DNA of 64,000 nt, taken from the NCBI GenBank assembly GCA_015059495.1, contig SVAI01000001.1, positions 186,001-250,000 of the forward strand. Direction: 5' to 3'. Both the position numbers and the translations under genes were made by a program. This stretch comes from Bacillota bacterium (GTDB taxonomy: Bacteria; Bacillota_I; Bacilli_A; RF39; UBA660). Below, one piece after another: positions 45,384-54,193 of this stretch. The notes beneath the pieces are model-generated. The model saw nothing but the letters and a program-made list of their open reading frames with translations, ran no database searches and was not told the DNA's origin. Within the stretch, counting starts at the first letter, position 1, and each line of letters begins with the position of its first letter.

Positions 45384-46958
45384 ATGAAAAGAAAATATGT
45401 TAAAACATTAATTGTTGTGGCGGCACTTTTAATTTTATCTTTAGTAACAAGTGCATCATATGCGTTCTATGTTGCATACGTACATGGAAATGAAAATGCA
45501 AATAATACAGTTATTACAACAGGAGATATGCAATTGTTTTTTCAAGATGGTGGCGTAATAACTTTAGATAATGCCTATCCAACAAAGTCAGTTGAAAAAT
45601 ACTTTGGAATTGTAAATGCTGGAGATTTGCCAGCAACATATGATTTATATTTATCAGAAATAATTAATAATTTTGCAGATAAGAATGATTTAGTATATAC
45701 AATTGAAAGTGTAACACTAGATCCTGAGTTTCAATTCTTACCTTCAGAGCAAGGATGTGATGTAACAACTCAAACTGTAGTTCCAAGTCAAGTAGGAGAC
45801 TCATCAAGAATTGTTTCATCTTGTCCTATAGGAGTAGGAAAACAACATGCATATAAAATAACTTTCACATTTAAAGATGACGGAACTAATCAAGATGACA
45901 ACAAGGGTAAAGGATTTAGAGCTAAGATTAGTGTAAACGAATATAAAGAAGCAGAACAAATAGCTTTATTAGAAGCAGGACCTTCATTTAATAATCATAT
46001 TAAATCATTAGCAGGAACTTTACCAGGAAGTGATCCATTAACTGATTTTACTAATGAATATCACCATCCACAATGGAATAATACTCCAGATATGGAAAGT
46101 AGAGGAGCAGACGCTCTAACAGCAACTAAAGATAACAATATTAAACATTTTATTGTTAGTACTACTGCACCATCTGCAAGCGATAATGCAATAAATGTTA
46201 ATAGTCCTATATCATATTATGATATTAAAGCTTGGTATAAAAATAATACAATTTATTTATATACAACAGCAGATAAAATATATTTAAATGAAAATGCAGC
46301 ATTTACATTCTCTGGTTTACAAGAACTAATAGATTTAGATTTAACTAAGTTTGATTCATCAAGAGCATTTGACTTATCATATTTATTTTCGGAAGATTAT
46401 AAAATAAAAAGTATAGATTTAAGTTTGTTTGATACAACAAATGCTGTAGATACATCACGAATGTTTTATGAAGCAAAAAGTTTACAATCACTTGATATAA
46501 GTAGTTTTGATACAAGGAATGTAAGTAATATGAGACAAATGTTTAAGGGATTAAGAACTGCAAAAACATTAAATCTAGGAGATAATTTTTATACATCAAA
46601 AGTAACAAATATGTATCAATTATTTCAAACTTTACGTGGCATAGAAACTCTAGATCTTGGATCACACTTTGACGTATCAAATGTAATTGATGCTAGAGAT
46701 ATGTTTCAAGTCAGCGGTGAAACTTCTATTTTTAAAACAATATATTCAACACAAGATTTAATTTTTTCATCAGCTGATTCTACATCATATATATTTTGGG
46801 GCAATCCTGAATTAAAAGGTGGATATGGAACATCATACAGTCTTGCTAAATCACATGGAGATTATGCTGTTATAGACTGTGGAACAAAGAGACCAGGATA
46901 TTTAACATTTAATGGTACTGAAGAAGAATATGAACAATTCTGTTCTCAATTTGATTAA
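45384..46958 (+). CDS. DUF285 surface protein, array copy 3, SipW-type N-terminus
   Basis: The ATG at 45384 aligns with the starts of copies 1 and 2 (MKRKYVKTLIV against MKNKYVKILII); the GTG at 45369 is a less likely alternative because the sequence AGAAAGTG that would serve as ribosome site overlaps it. The product has 524 residues. It shares SASYAFYVAYVHGNENANNT, DDGTNQDDNKGK, and the C-terminal AVIDCGTKRPGYLTFNG plus EEYEQFCSQFD. It has only about five DUF285 units, fewer than copies 1 and 2. Unlike them it lacks the GAAGAG terminator and runs towards the valS T-box. Confidence 0.83.
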   Translation: MKRKYVKTLIVVAALLILSLVTSASYAFYVAYVHGNENANNTVITTGDMQLFFQDGGVITLDNAYPTKSVEKYFGIVNAGDLPATYDLYLSEIINNFADKNDLVYTIESVTLDPEFQFLPSEQGCDVTTQTVVPSQVGDSSRIVSSCPIGVGKQHAYKITFTFKDDGTNQDDNKGKGFRAKISVNEYKEAEQIALLEAGPSFNNHIKSLAGTLPGSDPLTDFTNEYHHPQWNNTPDMESRGADALTATKDNNIKHFIVSTTAPSASDNAINVNSPISYYDIKAWYKNNTIYLYTTADKIYLNENAAFTFSGLQELIDLDLTKFDSSRAFDLSYLFSEDYKIKSIDLSLFDTTNAVDTSRMFYEAKSLQSLDISSFDTRNVSNMRQMFKGLRTAKTLNLGDNFYTSKVTNMYQLFQTLRGIETLDLGSHFDVSNVIDARDMFQVSGETSIFKTIYSTQDLIFSSADSTSYIFWGNPELKGGYGTSYSLAKSHGDYAVIDCGTKRPGYLTFNGTEEEYEQFCSQFD

Positions 46959-46961
46959 TTA

Positions 46962-46990
46962 TTTACAAAATAATTCTTAAATGCTATAAT
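46962..46990 (+). promoter_or_regulatory. Promoter of the valS T-box leader
   Basis: TTTACA (46962-46967), 17-base spacer, TATAAT (46985-46990). Confidence 0.75.
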
Positions 46991-46996
46991 ATACGT

Positions 46997-47203
46997 GTAT
47001 TTCGAAGACATAAGAGGAGTACTAAATGATATTAATCAAAGAGAGTCTATGTTTGGTGAAAATAGATATTAATACTTTAGGAAGGTTGCTTATAGAGAAA
47101 TAATCGTATAGCTCGTTACGCTAATTTAAGTGTATGATTAATAAATCATAAAGTAAGGTGGTACCGTGGGATTATCTCACCCTTACATTTATGATTTTTT
47201 TTA
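46997..47203 (+). ncRNA. T-box leader sensing tRNA-Val
   Basis: Stem I shows ATAAG/CTTAT at its base, the loop-E pair AGTA and GAA, AGAGAG and the apical TTTGGTGAAA. The specifier loop reads GAAG-GTT-G, so the specifier codon is GUU (47085-47087, Val), matching the gene downstream. The T-box AAGGTGGTACCGTGG is at 47155-47169. The terminator pairs AATCATAAAGTAAGG (from 47144) with CCTTACATTTATGATT (to 47196) and ends in T residues. Uncharged tRNA-Val should stabilise the antiterminator and switch valS on. Confidence 0.93.
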
Positions 47204-47226
47204 TTTAAAAAAAAGGAGTTAAGAAT

Positions 47227-49755
47227 ATGAAAGAATTAGACAAGAAGTATGATCATTTATCTGTAGAAAAAGATAAATATAATGAATGGAAAACAAAGGG
47301 ATATTTTACACCTGGAGACAAGAGTAAAAATACCTTCTCAATTGTTATTCCACCACCAAATGTAACAGGTGTATTACACCTTGGACATGCATATGACGTT
47401 GCTATTCAAGATGCTATCATTAGATATAAAAGAATGATTGGCTTTGATACATTATGGTTACCTGGTATGGATCATGCCGCAATTGCAACTGAAGCTAAAG
47501 TAGTTCAAAGACTAAAAGAACAAGGTATTAATAAATATGAACTAGGTAGAGAAAAATTCTTAGATGCTTGTTGGGATTGGACTAGAGAACATGCAGATAT
47601 AATTAGAAATCAATGGGCTGCAATGGGAGTATCTGTAGATTATACTAGAGAAAGATTTACTCTAGATGAAGGATTAAATAAAGCAGTTACTAAAGTATTT
47701 GTAGATTATTATAATGAAGGTCTAATCTATAGAGGTGAAAAGATAATTAACTGGGATCCAGAAGCTCAAACTGCATTATCTAATGAAGAAGTTATTTATA
47801 GTGAAGAAAAGAGTGCTTTTTATCACTTAAAATATAAAATTGTTGGAACAAATGAATATTTAGATGTTGCAACAACAAGACCTGAAACTCTATTTGGTGA
47901 TACAGCAGTAGCAGTAAACGAAAATGATGAGAGATATAAAAAATACATTGGTATGAGTGTTGAATTACCATTTATGAATAAAAATATTCCAATTATTGCT
48001 GATGAACATGCAGACATGGAAAAGGGTACTGGTGTAGTTAAAATTACTCCTGCTCATGACCCTAACGATTTTGAAGTAGGTAACAGACATAATCTAGAAC
48101 GTATTTGTATTTTAAATGATGATGCTACATTAAATGAAAATGTTCCTGAAAAATATCAAGGAATGAGTAGAGAACAAGCTAGAGAAGAAGTATTAAAAGA
48201 TCTAGAAAAAGAAGGTTTATTACTTCAAGTTGAACCATTAACACACGAAGTAGGACACTCTGAAAGAACTGGTGTAATGGTTGAACCAATGATTAAAAAA
48301 CAATGGTTTGTTAATATGGAAAGTCTATCTAAAAAATTAATGGACTTCCAAGCTGATAAAGACAAAAAAGTTAGTTTTGTACCAAAGAAATTTGAAAACA
48401 CATTATTTGCATGGATGAGAGATTGTCACGACTGGTGTATTTCACGTCAACTTTGGTGGGGACATCAAATTCCTGCTTGGTATAAAGGTGATGAAATCTA
48501 TGTAGGTATGGAAGCTCCTGAAGGTGAAGGATGGGTAAGAGATGAAGATGTATTAGATACATGGTTCTCATCTGCATTATGGCCATTCTCAACACTTGGC
48601 TGGCCAGAACCAACTGAAGACTTAAAACGTTTCTTCCCAAATGATTGTCTAGTAACAGGATATGATATTATTTTCTTCTGGGTATCACGTATGATATTCC
48701 AATCTGAACATATTTTAGATGTAAGACCATTTAAAGATTGTATTATCCATGGTCTAGTTAGAGCTGCAGATGGAAGAAAAATGTCTAAGTCATTAGGTAA
48801 TGGTATTGATCCATTTGATATGATTGATAAATATGGTGTTGATGCTCTAAGATATTATTTAAATACTGATTGTGCATTTGGTACAGACCTTAGATTTGAT
48901 GAAACAAAAATGACTTCAACATGGAATTATATTAATAAGATTTGGAATGCGTCAAGATTCGTACTATTAAATATTAGTGATCTAAAAGAATTAACATTTG
49001 ATAATTTAACTGATGAAGATAAATGGATTTTAACTAAATATGAAAATATTGTTAAATCAAGTATTAAACATATGGATAAATATGAATTTAATTTATTTGG
49101 TGCTGAAACATATGGATTTATCTATGATGATTTCTGTAGTAACTATATTGAATTTGCTAAATTCAATAGTGAATCTGCTACTACTAAATCAGTACTATGT
49201 TATGTACTAACTGGTATCCTAAAGATGTTACATCCATTTATGCCATTTGTCACTGAAGAAATTTATCAAAGTTTACCAATTAAAGATGCTGAATCTATTA
49301 TGATTTCAGAATATCCTAAGTACAATAAAGAATATGTATTTAAAGATGAATTAAATAGTGTTGAAGAAAAGATTAACTTTATTAAACAATTTAGAAATGT
49401 TAAAACTGAAAATAATATTCCTAAAGAAGCTAAAGTTATCATAAATACTAATGATGATATAATCATTAAGATGTTAAAACTAAGTGATGTTTTAATTAAT
49501 GATAAATTAGATATTAAATCATACAATGTTAAAACTAATAATTATGAAGCTACTATCTTCTATGAAAAAGAAGAAAGTGAAGAAGATAAATTATTAAAAG
49601 AAAAACAAATTAATGATTTAAAAGCATCTATTGAAAGAAGACAAAAATTACTTTCTAATGAAAATTATGTTAATAAAGCTCCAGCTAATATAGTTGAACA
49701 AGATAAAATAAAATTAGCTGAAGAACAAAAGAAATTAGAAGAACTATTAAAATAA
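47227..49755 (+). CDS. valS: Valyl-tRNA synthetase
   Basis: The 842-residue class I synthetase has the HIGH-type motif in PPPNVTGVLHLGHA, DTLWLPGMDHAAIAT, the editing (CP1) domain with TTRPETLFGDTAVAV and GTGVVKITPAHDPND, CISRQLWWGHQIP, and GRKMSKSLGNG (KMSKS). A C-terminal coiled coil (about 780-842) is characteristic of ValS. It is slightly shorter than the usual 880 residues. AAAAGGAG lies before the ATG. Expression is set by the T-box just upstream. Confidence 0.97.
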   Translation: MKELDKKYDHLSVEKDKYNEWKTKGYFTPGDKSKNTFSIVIPPPNVTGVLHLGHAYDVAIQDAIIRYKRMIGFDTLWLPGMDHAAIATEAKVVQRLKEQGINKYELGREKFLDACWDWTREHADIIRNQWAAMGVSVDYTRERFTLDEGLNKAVTKVFVDYYNEGLIYRGEKIINWDPEAQTALSNEEVIYSEEKSAFYHLKYKIVGTNEYLDVATTRPETLFGDTAVAVNENDERYKKYIGMSVELPFMNKNIPIIADEHADMEKGTGVVKITPAHDPNDFEVGNRHNLERICILNDDATLNENVPEKYQGMSREQAREEVLKDLEKEGLLLQVEPLTHEVGHSERTGVMVEPMIKKQWFVNMESLSKKLMDFQADKDKKVSFVPKKFENTLFAWMRDCHDWCISRQLWWGHQIPAWYKGDEIYVGMEAPEGEGWVRDEDVLDTWFSSALWPFSTLGWPEPTEDLKRFFPNDCLVTGYDIIFFWVSRMIFQSEHILDVRPFKDCIIHGLVRAADGRKMSKSLGNGIDPFDMIDKYGVDALRYYLNTDCAFGTDLRFDETKMTSTWNYINKIWNASRFVLLNISDLKELTFDNLTDEDKWILTKYENIVKSSIKHMDKYEFNLFGAETYGFIYDDFCSNYIEFAKFNSESATTKSVLCYVLTGILKMLHPFMPFVTEEIYQSLPIKDAESIMISEYPKYNKEYVFKDELNSVEEKINFIKQFRNVKTENNIPKEAKVIINTNDDIIIKMLKLSDVLINDKLDIKSYNVKTNNYEATIFYEKEESEEDKLLKEKQINDLKASIERRQKLLSNENYVNKAPANIVEQDKIKLAEEQKKLEELLK

Positions 49756-49781
49756 AAGACTATTATTAGTCTTTTATTTTT
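49751..49781 (+). terminator. Intrinsic terminator after valS
   Basis: AATAAAAGACTA / TAGTCTTTTATT around TTAT, with T residues after. Confidence 0.87.
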
Positions 49782-49789
49782 GTTATAAT
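49781..49789 (+). promoter_or_regulatory. Extended -10 promoter of lemA
   Basis: TGTTATAAT directly abuts the valS terminator; TATAAT is at 49784-49789. Confidence 0.6.
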
Positions 49790-49811
49790 TAATAATAGGG
49801 AGATGAGATAT

Positions 49812-50357
49812 ATGACATATGTTATTATTGGGGTAATAGTATTAATAATTCTATATATAATTGTAACCATTAATTCTATTATTAAGCTTAGAAATAGAGT
49901 TGATGAATCTTTTTCTACAATGGATGTATACCTAAAAAAGAGATGGGATTTAATACCTTCGATTGTCGAAGTAGTAAAAGGTTATTCTAAACATGAAAAT
50001 GAAACTCTAAAAGATGTAATATCATTAAGAAATAATACTTATGATAATTTAAATACTAATGAAAAAATAGATACTAATATTAGAGTTAGTGAAAGAGTTT
50101 CTAAATTAATGATTTTAGCAGAAAATTATCCAGAATTAAAAGCATCTGATAATTTTAAGCAATTAACTAATCAATTAACTCAAGTAGAGGATGAAATATT
50201 AAAAGCAAGAAAATATTATAATGCTAATGTTAGAGTATATAACACAAAAATAGAAATGTTTCCTAATAATTTAGTTGCTGCTTTATTTAATATTAAATCT
50301 AGAAATATGTTTGAGGCTAAAGAGGAAGAAAAAGAAAATATTAAAATAGAATTGTAG
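49812..50357 (+). CDS. lemA: LemA family membrane protein
   Basis: The ATG at 49812 suits GGGAG at 49798-49802; the ATG at 49803 is too close to it. The 181-residue product has an N-terminal membrane span (about 3-24), then the long helical LemA domain with NRVDESFSTMDVYLKKRWDLIP, LTNQLTQVEDEILKARKYYNANVR and YNTKIEMFPNNLVA. LemA proteins are often encoded with DUF2207 or TPM-domain proteins, as here. The biochemical role is unknown. It is the first gene of an apparent lemA-DUF2207-radical SAM unit. Confidence 0.93.
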   Translation: MTYVIIGVIVLIILYIIVTINSIIKLRNRVDESFSTMDVYLKKRWDLIPSIVEVVKGYSKHENETLKDVISLRNNTYDNLNTNEKIDTNIRVSERVSKLMILAENYPELKASDNFKQLTNQLTQVEDEILKARKYYNANVRVYNTKIEMFPNNLVAALFNIKSRNMFEAKEEEKENIKIEL

Positions 50358-50365
50358 GAATAAAA

Positions 50366-52183
50366 ATGGAAATCATTGGAGTTTATTTATTAATTTTAAT
50401 TATAGGAATAATTGATAAAGTATTCTTTGTAGGACCTAATTCAAGGTATCGTAAATTAAAAATAGCATCAGTAATAATACTTTTAATAGGATTAGGAATT
50501 GGTGTATATTATGGATTTAAAATTTTAAATAATAGCAAACCAATAGGAAATGATGGTGTTTCAGTTTCTTCTGGATTTGATATCAATTCATATGAAGTAG
50601 AATTAGATGTTCAAAAGAATAATAAAATTGATGTTACAGAAAGAATAGAGACATATTTTAAAACTACTGGAAAACATGGTATTTACAGATTTATACCATA
50701 TTGGTCTGAATATACATCATCAGATAAAAAAATAATGTCAAGAAGAGCAGATATTTCAGATATTAAAGCAATAGGGGAAAAATATACTTTAGATACTGTT
50801 AAAGGTAAGAAAAGAATAAAAATAGGTAGTGCATCTAAAACATTACCAATAGGAACACATAATTATTTAATTCAATACAATTATGATTTTGGAAAAGATC
50901 CATATAAAGGTTTTGATGAATTAATATTCCATTGTTATGGTGATTATTGGGGAACAAGTATAAATAATCCGAGTGTTAAGATAAGATTGCCTCAAGAAGT
51001 AGATTTAAATAATAAAATAAATTTATATACTGATAAGTATAGAGAGAAGAACGTTAATGATAATTTTATTATTAAATATGATAAAAATATAATTAATATT
51101 AATCCTAAACCAGGTGTTTCACTAACAAATGCACTTACAGTAAGTATTAAATTACCAGAAAATTATTTTAGTTCAAGTGTATCCGGTATATTTGGTATGT
51201 CATTCTTAATATGTTTATTTTGTATATTTGTAGCTATATTTGCAGTAAAATCATGGTTCAAAGTTGGAAAAGATTTTAAAGATATAGAAACAGTAGAATT
51301 CTATCCTCCATACCAATTTGATGCTGCACAAGTAGGATACATTAATAGTTCATTGGTAGGTGGTAAACTAATTGGTGCCTTAATTGTAGGTTTGGCTGCA
51401 AAAGGATATATTTCAATAGAAAAAAAAGGATATAATCATTATATCCTTAAAAGAGAAAATAAAAACTTTGCTCTAGATCCAATAACAACAAATGAACAAA
51501 TGGTATTAGATCAATTATTTTATGGTGATAACTTCTTAGAAACAGAATTACCACTATCAACAACAACTACTATTATAAAAGATGTAGAAGATAATCTAGT
51601 TAAAACACTAGATGATCAATTGTATAATAAAAAATCATATAATTTAATGTTAGTATTTTCAATCTTATTTGCCGTATGTAATTTAGCATTAGGAATTGCA
51701 TATACTTCAATTAAAGATATGGATGCATCATTTAACTTCTTATATTTAATAGCATTAATATCTAATGCTGTAACATTTATATTTGCAGGATTATTAAAGA
51801 GTAATACTCAATTTAGTGCATCAATTAAAGCAAAAATAAAAGGGTTCAAAAGATATCTAGAACTAGCTGAAAAAGAACAAATTGAAGCACAAGCACAAGA
51901 TAATCCATACTTATTTTATGATATATTACCATATGCCTATGTTTTAGGTATTACAAAAATATGGATAGATAAATTTAAAGTTATTCCACTACCAAAATAT
52001 GATACTGGAAACTTTGATTTTACAAATGTAGAAAGTATAAATGATATTTCAAATGACATTAGTAGAAATTCATACACATCAACATCATCATCATCATCTT
52101 CTAGTGGATGCTCATCATGTGGTGGTGGATGCTCATCATGTGGTGGCGGTTGCTCATCGTGCGGAGGTGGTGGATCATGGTAA
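50366..52183 (+). CDS. DUF2207 membrane protein with CSSCGGG-repeat tail
   Basis: The 605-residue protein begins with a membrane span pair, then the DUF2207 external domain (INSYEVELDVQKNNKIDVTE, GKHGIYRFIPY, about 70-265), then a span, a cytoplasmic WH-like part (EFYPPYQFDAAQVGYI), two more spans near 430-475, and a soluble end. The tail is a Ser run followed by three exact CSSCGGG units and GSW (Cys582, 585, 589, 592, 596, 599). DUF2207 tails are usually Gly/Ser-rich; the regular Cys pairs are the special point. The radical SAM/SPASM gene overlaps the last 7 bases, and its ribosome site GGAGGTGG lies inside the tail codons. Confidence 0.88.
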   Translation: MEIIGVYLLILIIGIIDKVFFVGPNSRYRKLKIASVIILLIGLGIGVYYGFKILNNSKPIGNDGVSVSSGFDINSYEVELDVQKNNKIDVTERIETYFKTTGKHGIYRFIPYWSEYTSSDKKIMSRRADISDIKAIGEKYTLDTVKGKKRIKIGSASKTLPIGTHNYLIQYNYDFGKDPYKGFDELIFHCYGDYWGTSINNPSVKIRLPQEVDLNNKINLYTDKYREKNVNDNFIIKYDKNIININPKPGVSLTNALTVSIKLPENYFSSSVSGIFGMSFLICLFCIFVAIFAVKSWFKVGKDFKDIETVEFYPPYQFDAAQVGYINSSLVGGKLIGALIVGLAAKGYISIEKKGYNHYILKRENKNFALDPITTNEQMVLDQLFYGDNFLETELPLSTTTTIIKDVEDNLVKTLDDQLYNKKSYNLMLVFSILFAVCNLALGIAYTSIKDMDASFNFLYLIALISNAVTFIFAGLLKSNTQFSASIKAKIKGFKRYLELAEKEQIEAQAQDNPYLFYDILPYAYVLGITKIWIDKFKVIPLPKYDTGNFDFTNVESINDISNDISRNSYTSTSSSSSSSGCSSCGGGCSSCGGGCSSCGGGGSW

Positions 52184-53166
52184 AAGAATTTATTTTACAA
52201 TGGCACATTTCTGAAGTATGTAACTTAAAATGTAAGCACTGTTATCAAGAAGATCATGTATGTAAAGTATTAAAATACGATAAACTAATGATAATATTAG
52301 AACAATATAAAGAACTATTAAAAAAGTTAAAAGTTAAAGGTCATATAAACTTAACTGGAGGAGAACCTCTATGTTCTCCTTACTTTTTTAAACTATTAGA
52401 GCAATTTAAAAAAGACAGTGATTTATATAGTTTTTCTATATTAACTAATGGAACATTAATAACTGATGAAATAGCAAAAAAAATAAGTGAGTATAATCCA
52501 CAATATGTTCAAGTTAGTTTAGAAGGATCTAAAAAAACTAATGATTATATACGTGGAAAAGGCGTATATAAAAAAGTAGGTAAAGCGTTATTATATTTAA
52601 AAAAATATAATATATTTACTTCTATATCATTTACTGCTACTAAGATAAACTATCAAGAATTACCAAGTGTAGTTAAGTTTGCAAGAAAATATAAAGTTGA
52701 TAATGTTTGGACAGATAGGTTTATCCCATTAGGTTCTGCATTTGATAAAGATTTTGTATTGTCGCTTGATGAAACAAAAAAATATATAAAAATATTACAA
52801 AAAGAAAAAATAAATAATATTAATAAAAAGAGTAAGACATCAGTATCTATGAATAGAGCTCTACAATTTTTAAAGACAAATAATTTGGCATACTCATGTA
52901 GTGCAGGTAAGAATCTATTAACAGTAATGGAAAATGGAGATTTAGTGCCATGCAGAAGAATGCCAATAGTTGTAGGAAATTTATTTAAAGACAGTATGTA
53001 TAATTTATATAAAAATAATAAAGTATTAAAAGAATTAAGAGAAGACAATATACCTAGTGATTGTAAAAAATGTGAATACTCAAATAGATGTAGGGGTGGC
53101 CTTAAGTGTTTAACTTATGCAATCTATGGAGATTTAGATCATAAGGACATTGGATGTTATATGTAA
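52177..53166 (+). CDS. Radical SAM/SPASM-type peptide maturase candidate
   Basis: The start is the ATG at 52177 (MVKEFILQWH), placed right before the domain and 8 bases after GGAGGTGG; the frame upstream is the shifted Cys/Gly tail of the preceding gene. The 329-residue product has the SAM-radical cluster CNLKCKHC (Cys15, 19, 22), NLTGGEPL and SFSILTNGT. The C-terminal SPASM-type region has Cys in AYSCSAGK, VPCRRMP, DCKKC, NRCRGG, KCLTYA and DIGCYM, enough for auxiliary Fe-S clusters. Such enzymes install thioether or carbon cross-links in peptides or act as sulfatase maturases. Overlap with a CSSCGGG tail makes that tail the obvious candidate substrate. Confidence 0.88.
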   Translation: MVKEFILQWHISEVCNLKCKHCYQEDHVCKVLKYDKLMIILEQYKELLKKLKVKGHINLTGGEPLCSPYFFKLLEQFKKDSDLYSFSILTNGTLITDEIAKKISEYNPQYVQVSLEGSKKTNDYIRGKGVYKKVGKALLYLKKYNIFTSISFTATKINYQELPSVVKFARKYKVDNVWTDRFIPLGSAFDKDFVLSLDETKKYIKILQKEKINNINKKSKTSVSMNRALQFLKTNNLAYSCSAGKNLLTVMENGDLVPCRRMPIVVGNLFKDSMYNLYKNNKVLKELREDNIPSDCKKCEYSNRCRGGLKCLTYAIYGDLDHKDIGCYM

Positions 53167-53195
53167 AGATAGATTGATTATAATCTATCTTTTTT
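53165..53195 (+). terminator. Intrinsic terminator of the lemA operon
   Basis: AAAGATAGATT / AATCTATCTTT, a short loop and a T run. Confidence 0.87.
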
Positions 53196-53203
53196 GTTAT
53201 AAT
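53174..53203 (+). promoter_or_regulatory. Promoter of xerD overlapping the upstream terminator
   Basis: TTGATT (53174-53179, inside the terminator), 18-base spacer, TATAAT (53198-53203) with a TG extension. The leader would be only about 10 bases. Confidence 0.5.
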
Positions 53204-53219
53204 TATTATAGTGATAGTT

Positions 53220-54104
53220 ATGGATAAAGATATCAAAAATTATATGTTATATTTAAAAAATGAAAGAAACTATTCTAAATTAACTTTAGAAAATTATTTA
53301 TTTGATTTAAATAAATATAAAGATTATTTAGATACTAATAAGATTAATTATCTAAATATATCTAAAGATGATATTAGAAACTTTTTAAAATATTTAGATC
53401 AAATTAAATTAAAGAATTCGTCTATATCTAGAATACTTAGTAGTCTAAGAAGTTTTTATTCATACCTTTTAATACAAGATAAGATTAAATATAATCCATA
53501 TAAATTAATAAGAAATCCTAAACTAGAAAAGAAATTACCAGTATTCTTATCTTATGAAGAGTTCATGGAACTTTTAGAAAAGATTAAAAATGATGATGAT
53601 TTATCTATAAGAAATAAACTTATTTTAGAAATGTTATATTCTTCAGGATTAAGAGTTAGTGAATTAACATCAATTAAAATAAAAGATATAGATATGAAAG
53701 AAAAATCTATTAGAGTATTAGGTAAAGGTAATAAAGAAAGAATAGTATATTTTAGTGATTATGCACTAGATGCCTTAAATGAATATTTAAATGGACCAAG
53801 ACAAGAACTATTAAATGGTAAAACTAGTGATTATTTATATATTAATAGATTAGGTAATAAACTAACTAGAAGTGGAGTAGAATTTATTATTAAAAAAATA
53901 GTAGAACAAACATCACTTAAATATAATATATCACCACACGTTTTAAGACATACATTTGCAACCCATTTATTAGAGTCTGGAGCAGACCTTCGATCTGTTC
54001 AAACATTACTTGGACATTCATCACTTGCATCTACTCAAATATATACTCATATAACATCAGATTACCTAAGAAAAGTATATAATGATAGTTTTCCTAGAAA
54101 ATAA
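53220..54104 (+). CDS. xerD: Tyrosine site-specific recombinase, XerD/XerC type
   Basis: The 294-residue product has a SAM-like N-terminal DNA-binding domain (1-90) and a catalytic domain with Arg145 (SSGLRVSEL), Lys169 (GKGNKER), His240 and Arg243 (HVLRHTFATHLL), His266 (LLGHSS) and Tyr275 (QIYTHI). Size and motifs fit the chromosomal Xer recombinases that resolve dimers at dif, rather than phage integrases. The ATG at 53220 is preferred; GTG at 53211 has no ribosome site. No dif-like site or second xer gene is seen in the window. Confidence 0.9.
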   Translation: MDKDIKNYMLYLKNERNYSKLTLENYLFDLNKYKDYLDTNKINYLNISKDDIRNFLKYLDQIKLKNSSISRILSSLRSFYSYLLIQDKIKYNPYKLIRNPKLEKKLPVFLSYEEFMELLEKIKNDDDLSIRNKLILEMLYSSGLRVSELTSIKIKDIDMKEKSIRVLGKGNKERIVYFSDYALDALNEYLNGPRQELLNGKTSDYLYINRLGNKLTRSGVEFIIKKIVEQTSLKYNISPHVLRHTFATHLLESGADLRSVQTLLGHSSLASTQIYTHITSDYLRKVYNDSFPRK

Positions 54105-54142
54105 GTATAATTAGTGTAAACTTACATTAATTATACTTTTTT
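54104..54142 (+). terminator. Intrinsic terminator after xerD
   Basis: AAGTATAATTA and TAATTATACTT form a long stem continued by TGTAA/TTACA, with a T run. Confidence 0.87.
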
Positions 54143-54157
54143 TATACTTGATTTTGT

Positions 54158-54166
54158 TGTTATAAT
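54158..54166 (+). promoter_or_regulatory. Extended -10 promoter of ppdK
   Basis: TGTTATAAT; TATAAT at 54161-54166. The terminator T tract of xerD (to about 54143) occupies the -35 position. Confidence 0.6.
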
Positions 54167-54193
54167 AAAAGAGTATTATGAAAGGATGATGTT

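Noticed and set aside
46997-47203. T-box with a specifier not matching valine
   Set aside because: A first fold left no GUN codon in Stem I, but pairing ATAAG with CTTAT places GAAG-GUU-G in the specifier loop beside the AGTA/GAA element, giving a Val codon.
52108-52176. N-terminal extension of the radical SAM protein rich in Met, Leu and Trp
   Set aside because: It is the out-of-frame reading of the CSSCGGG-coding DNA; the ribosome site GGAGGTGG and the domain start point to ATG 52177.
53220-54104. Phage-type integrase belonging to the island at 57-64 kb
   Set aside because: Its length, motifs and position next to housekeeping genes fit a chromosomal XerC/XerD, and PPDK lies between it and the island.
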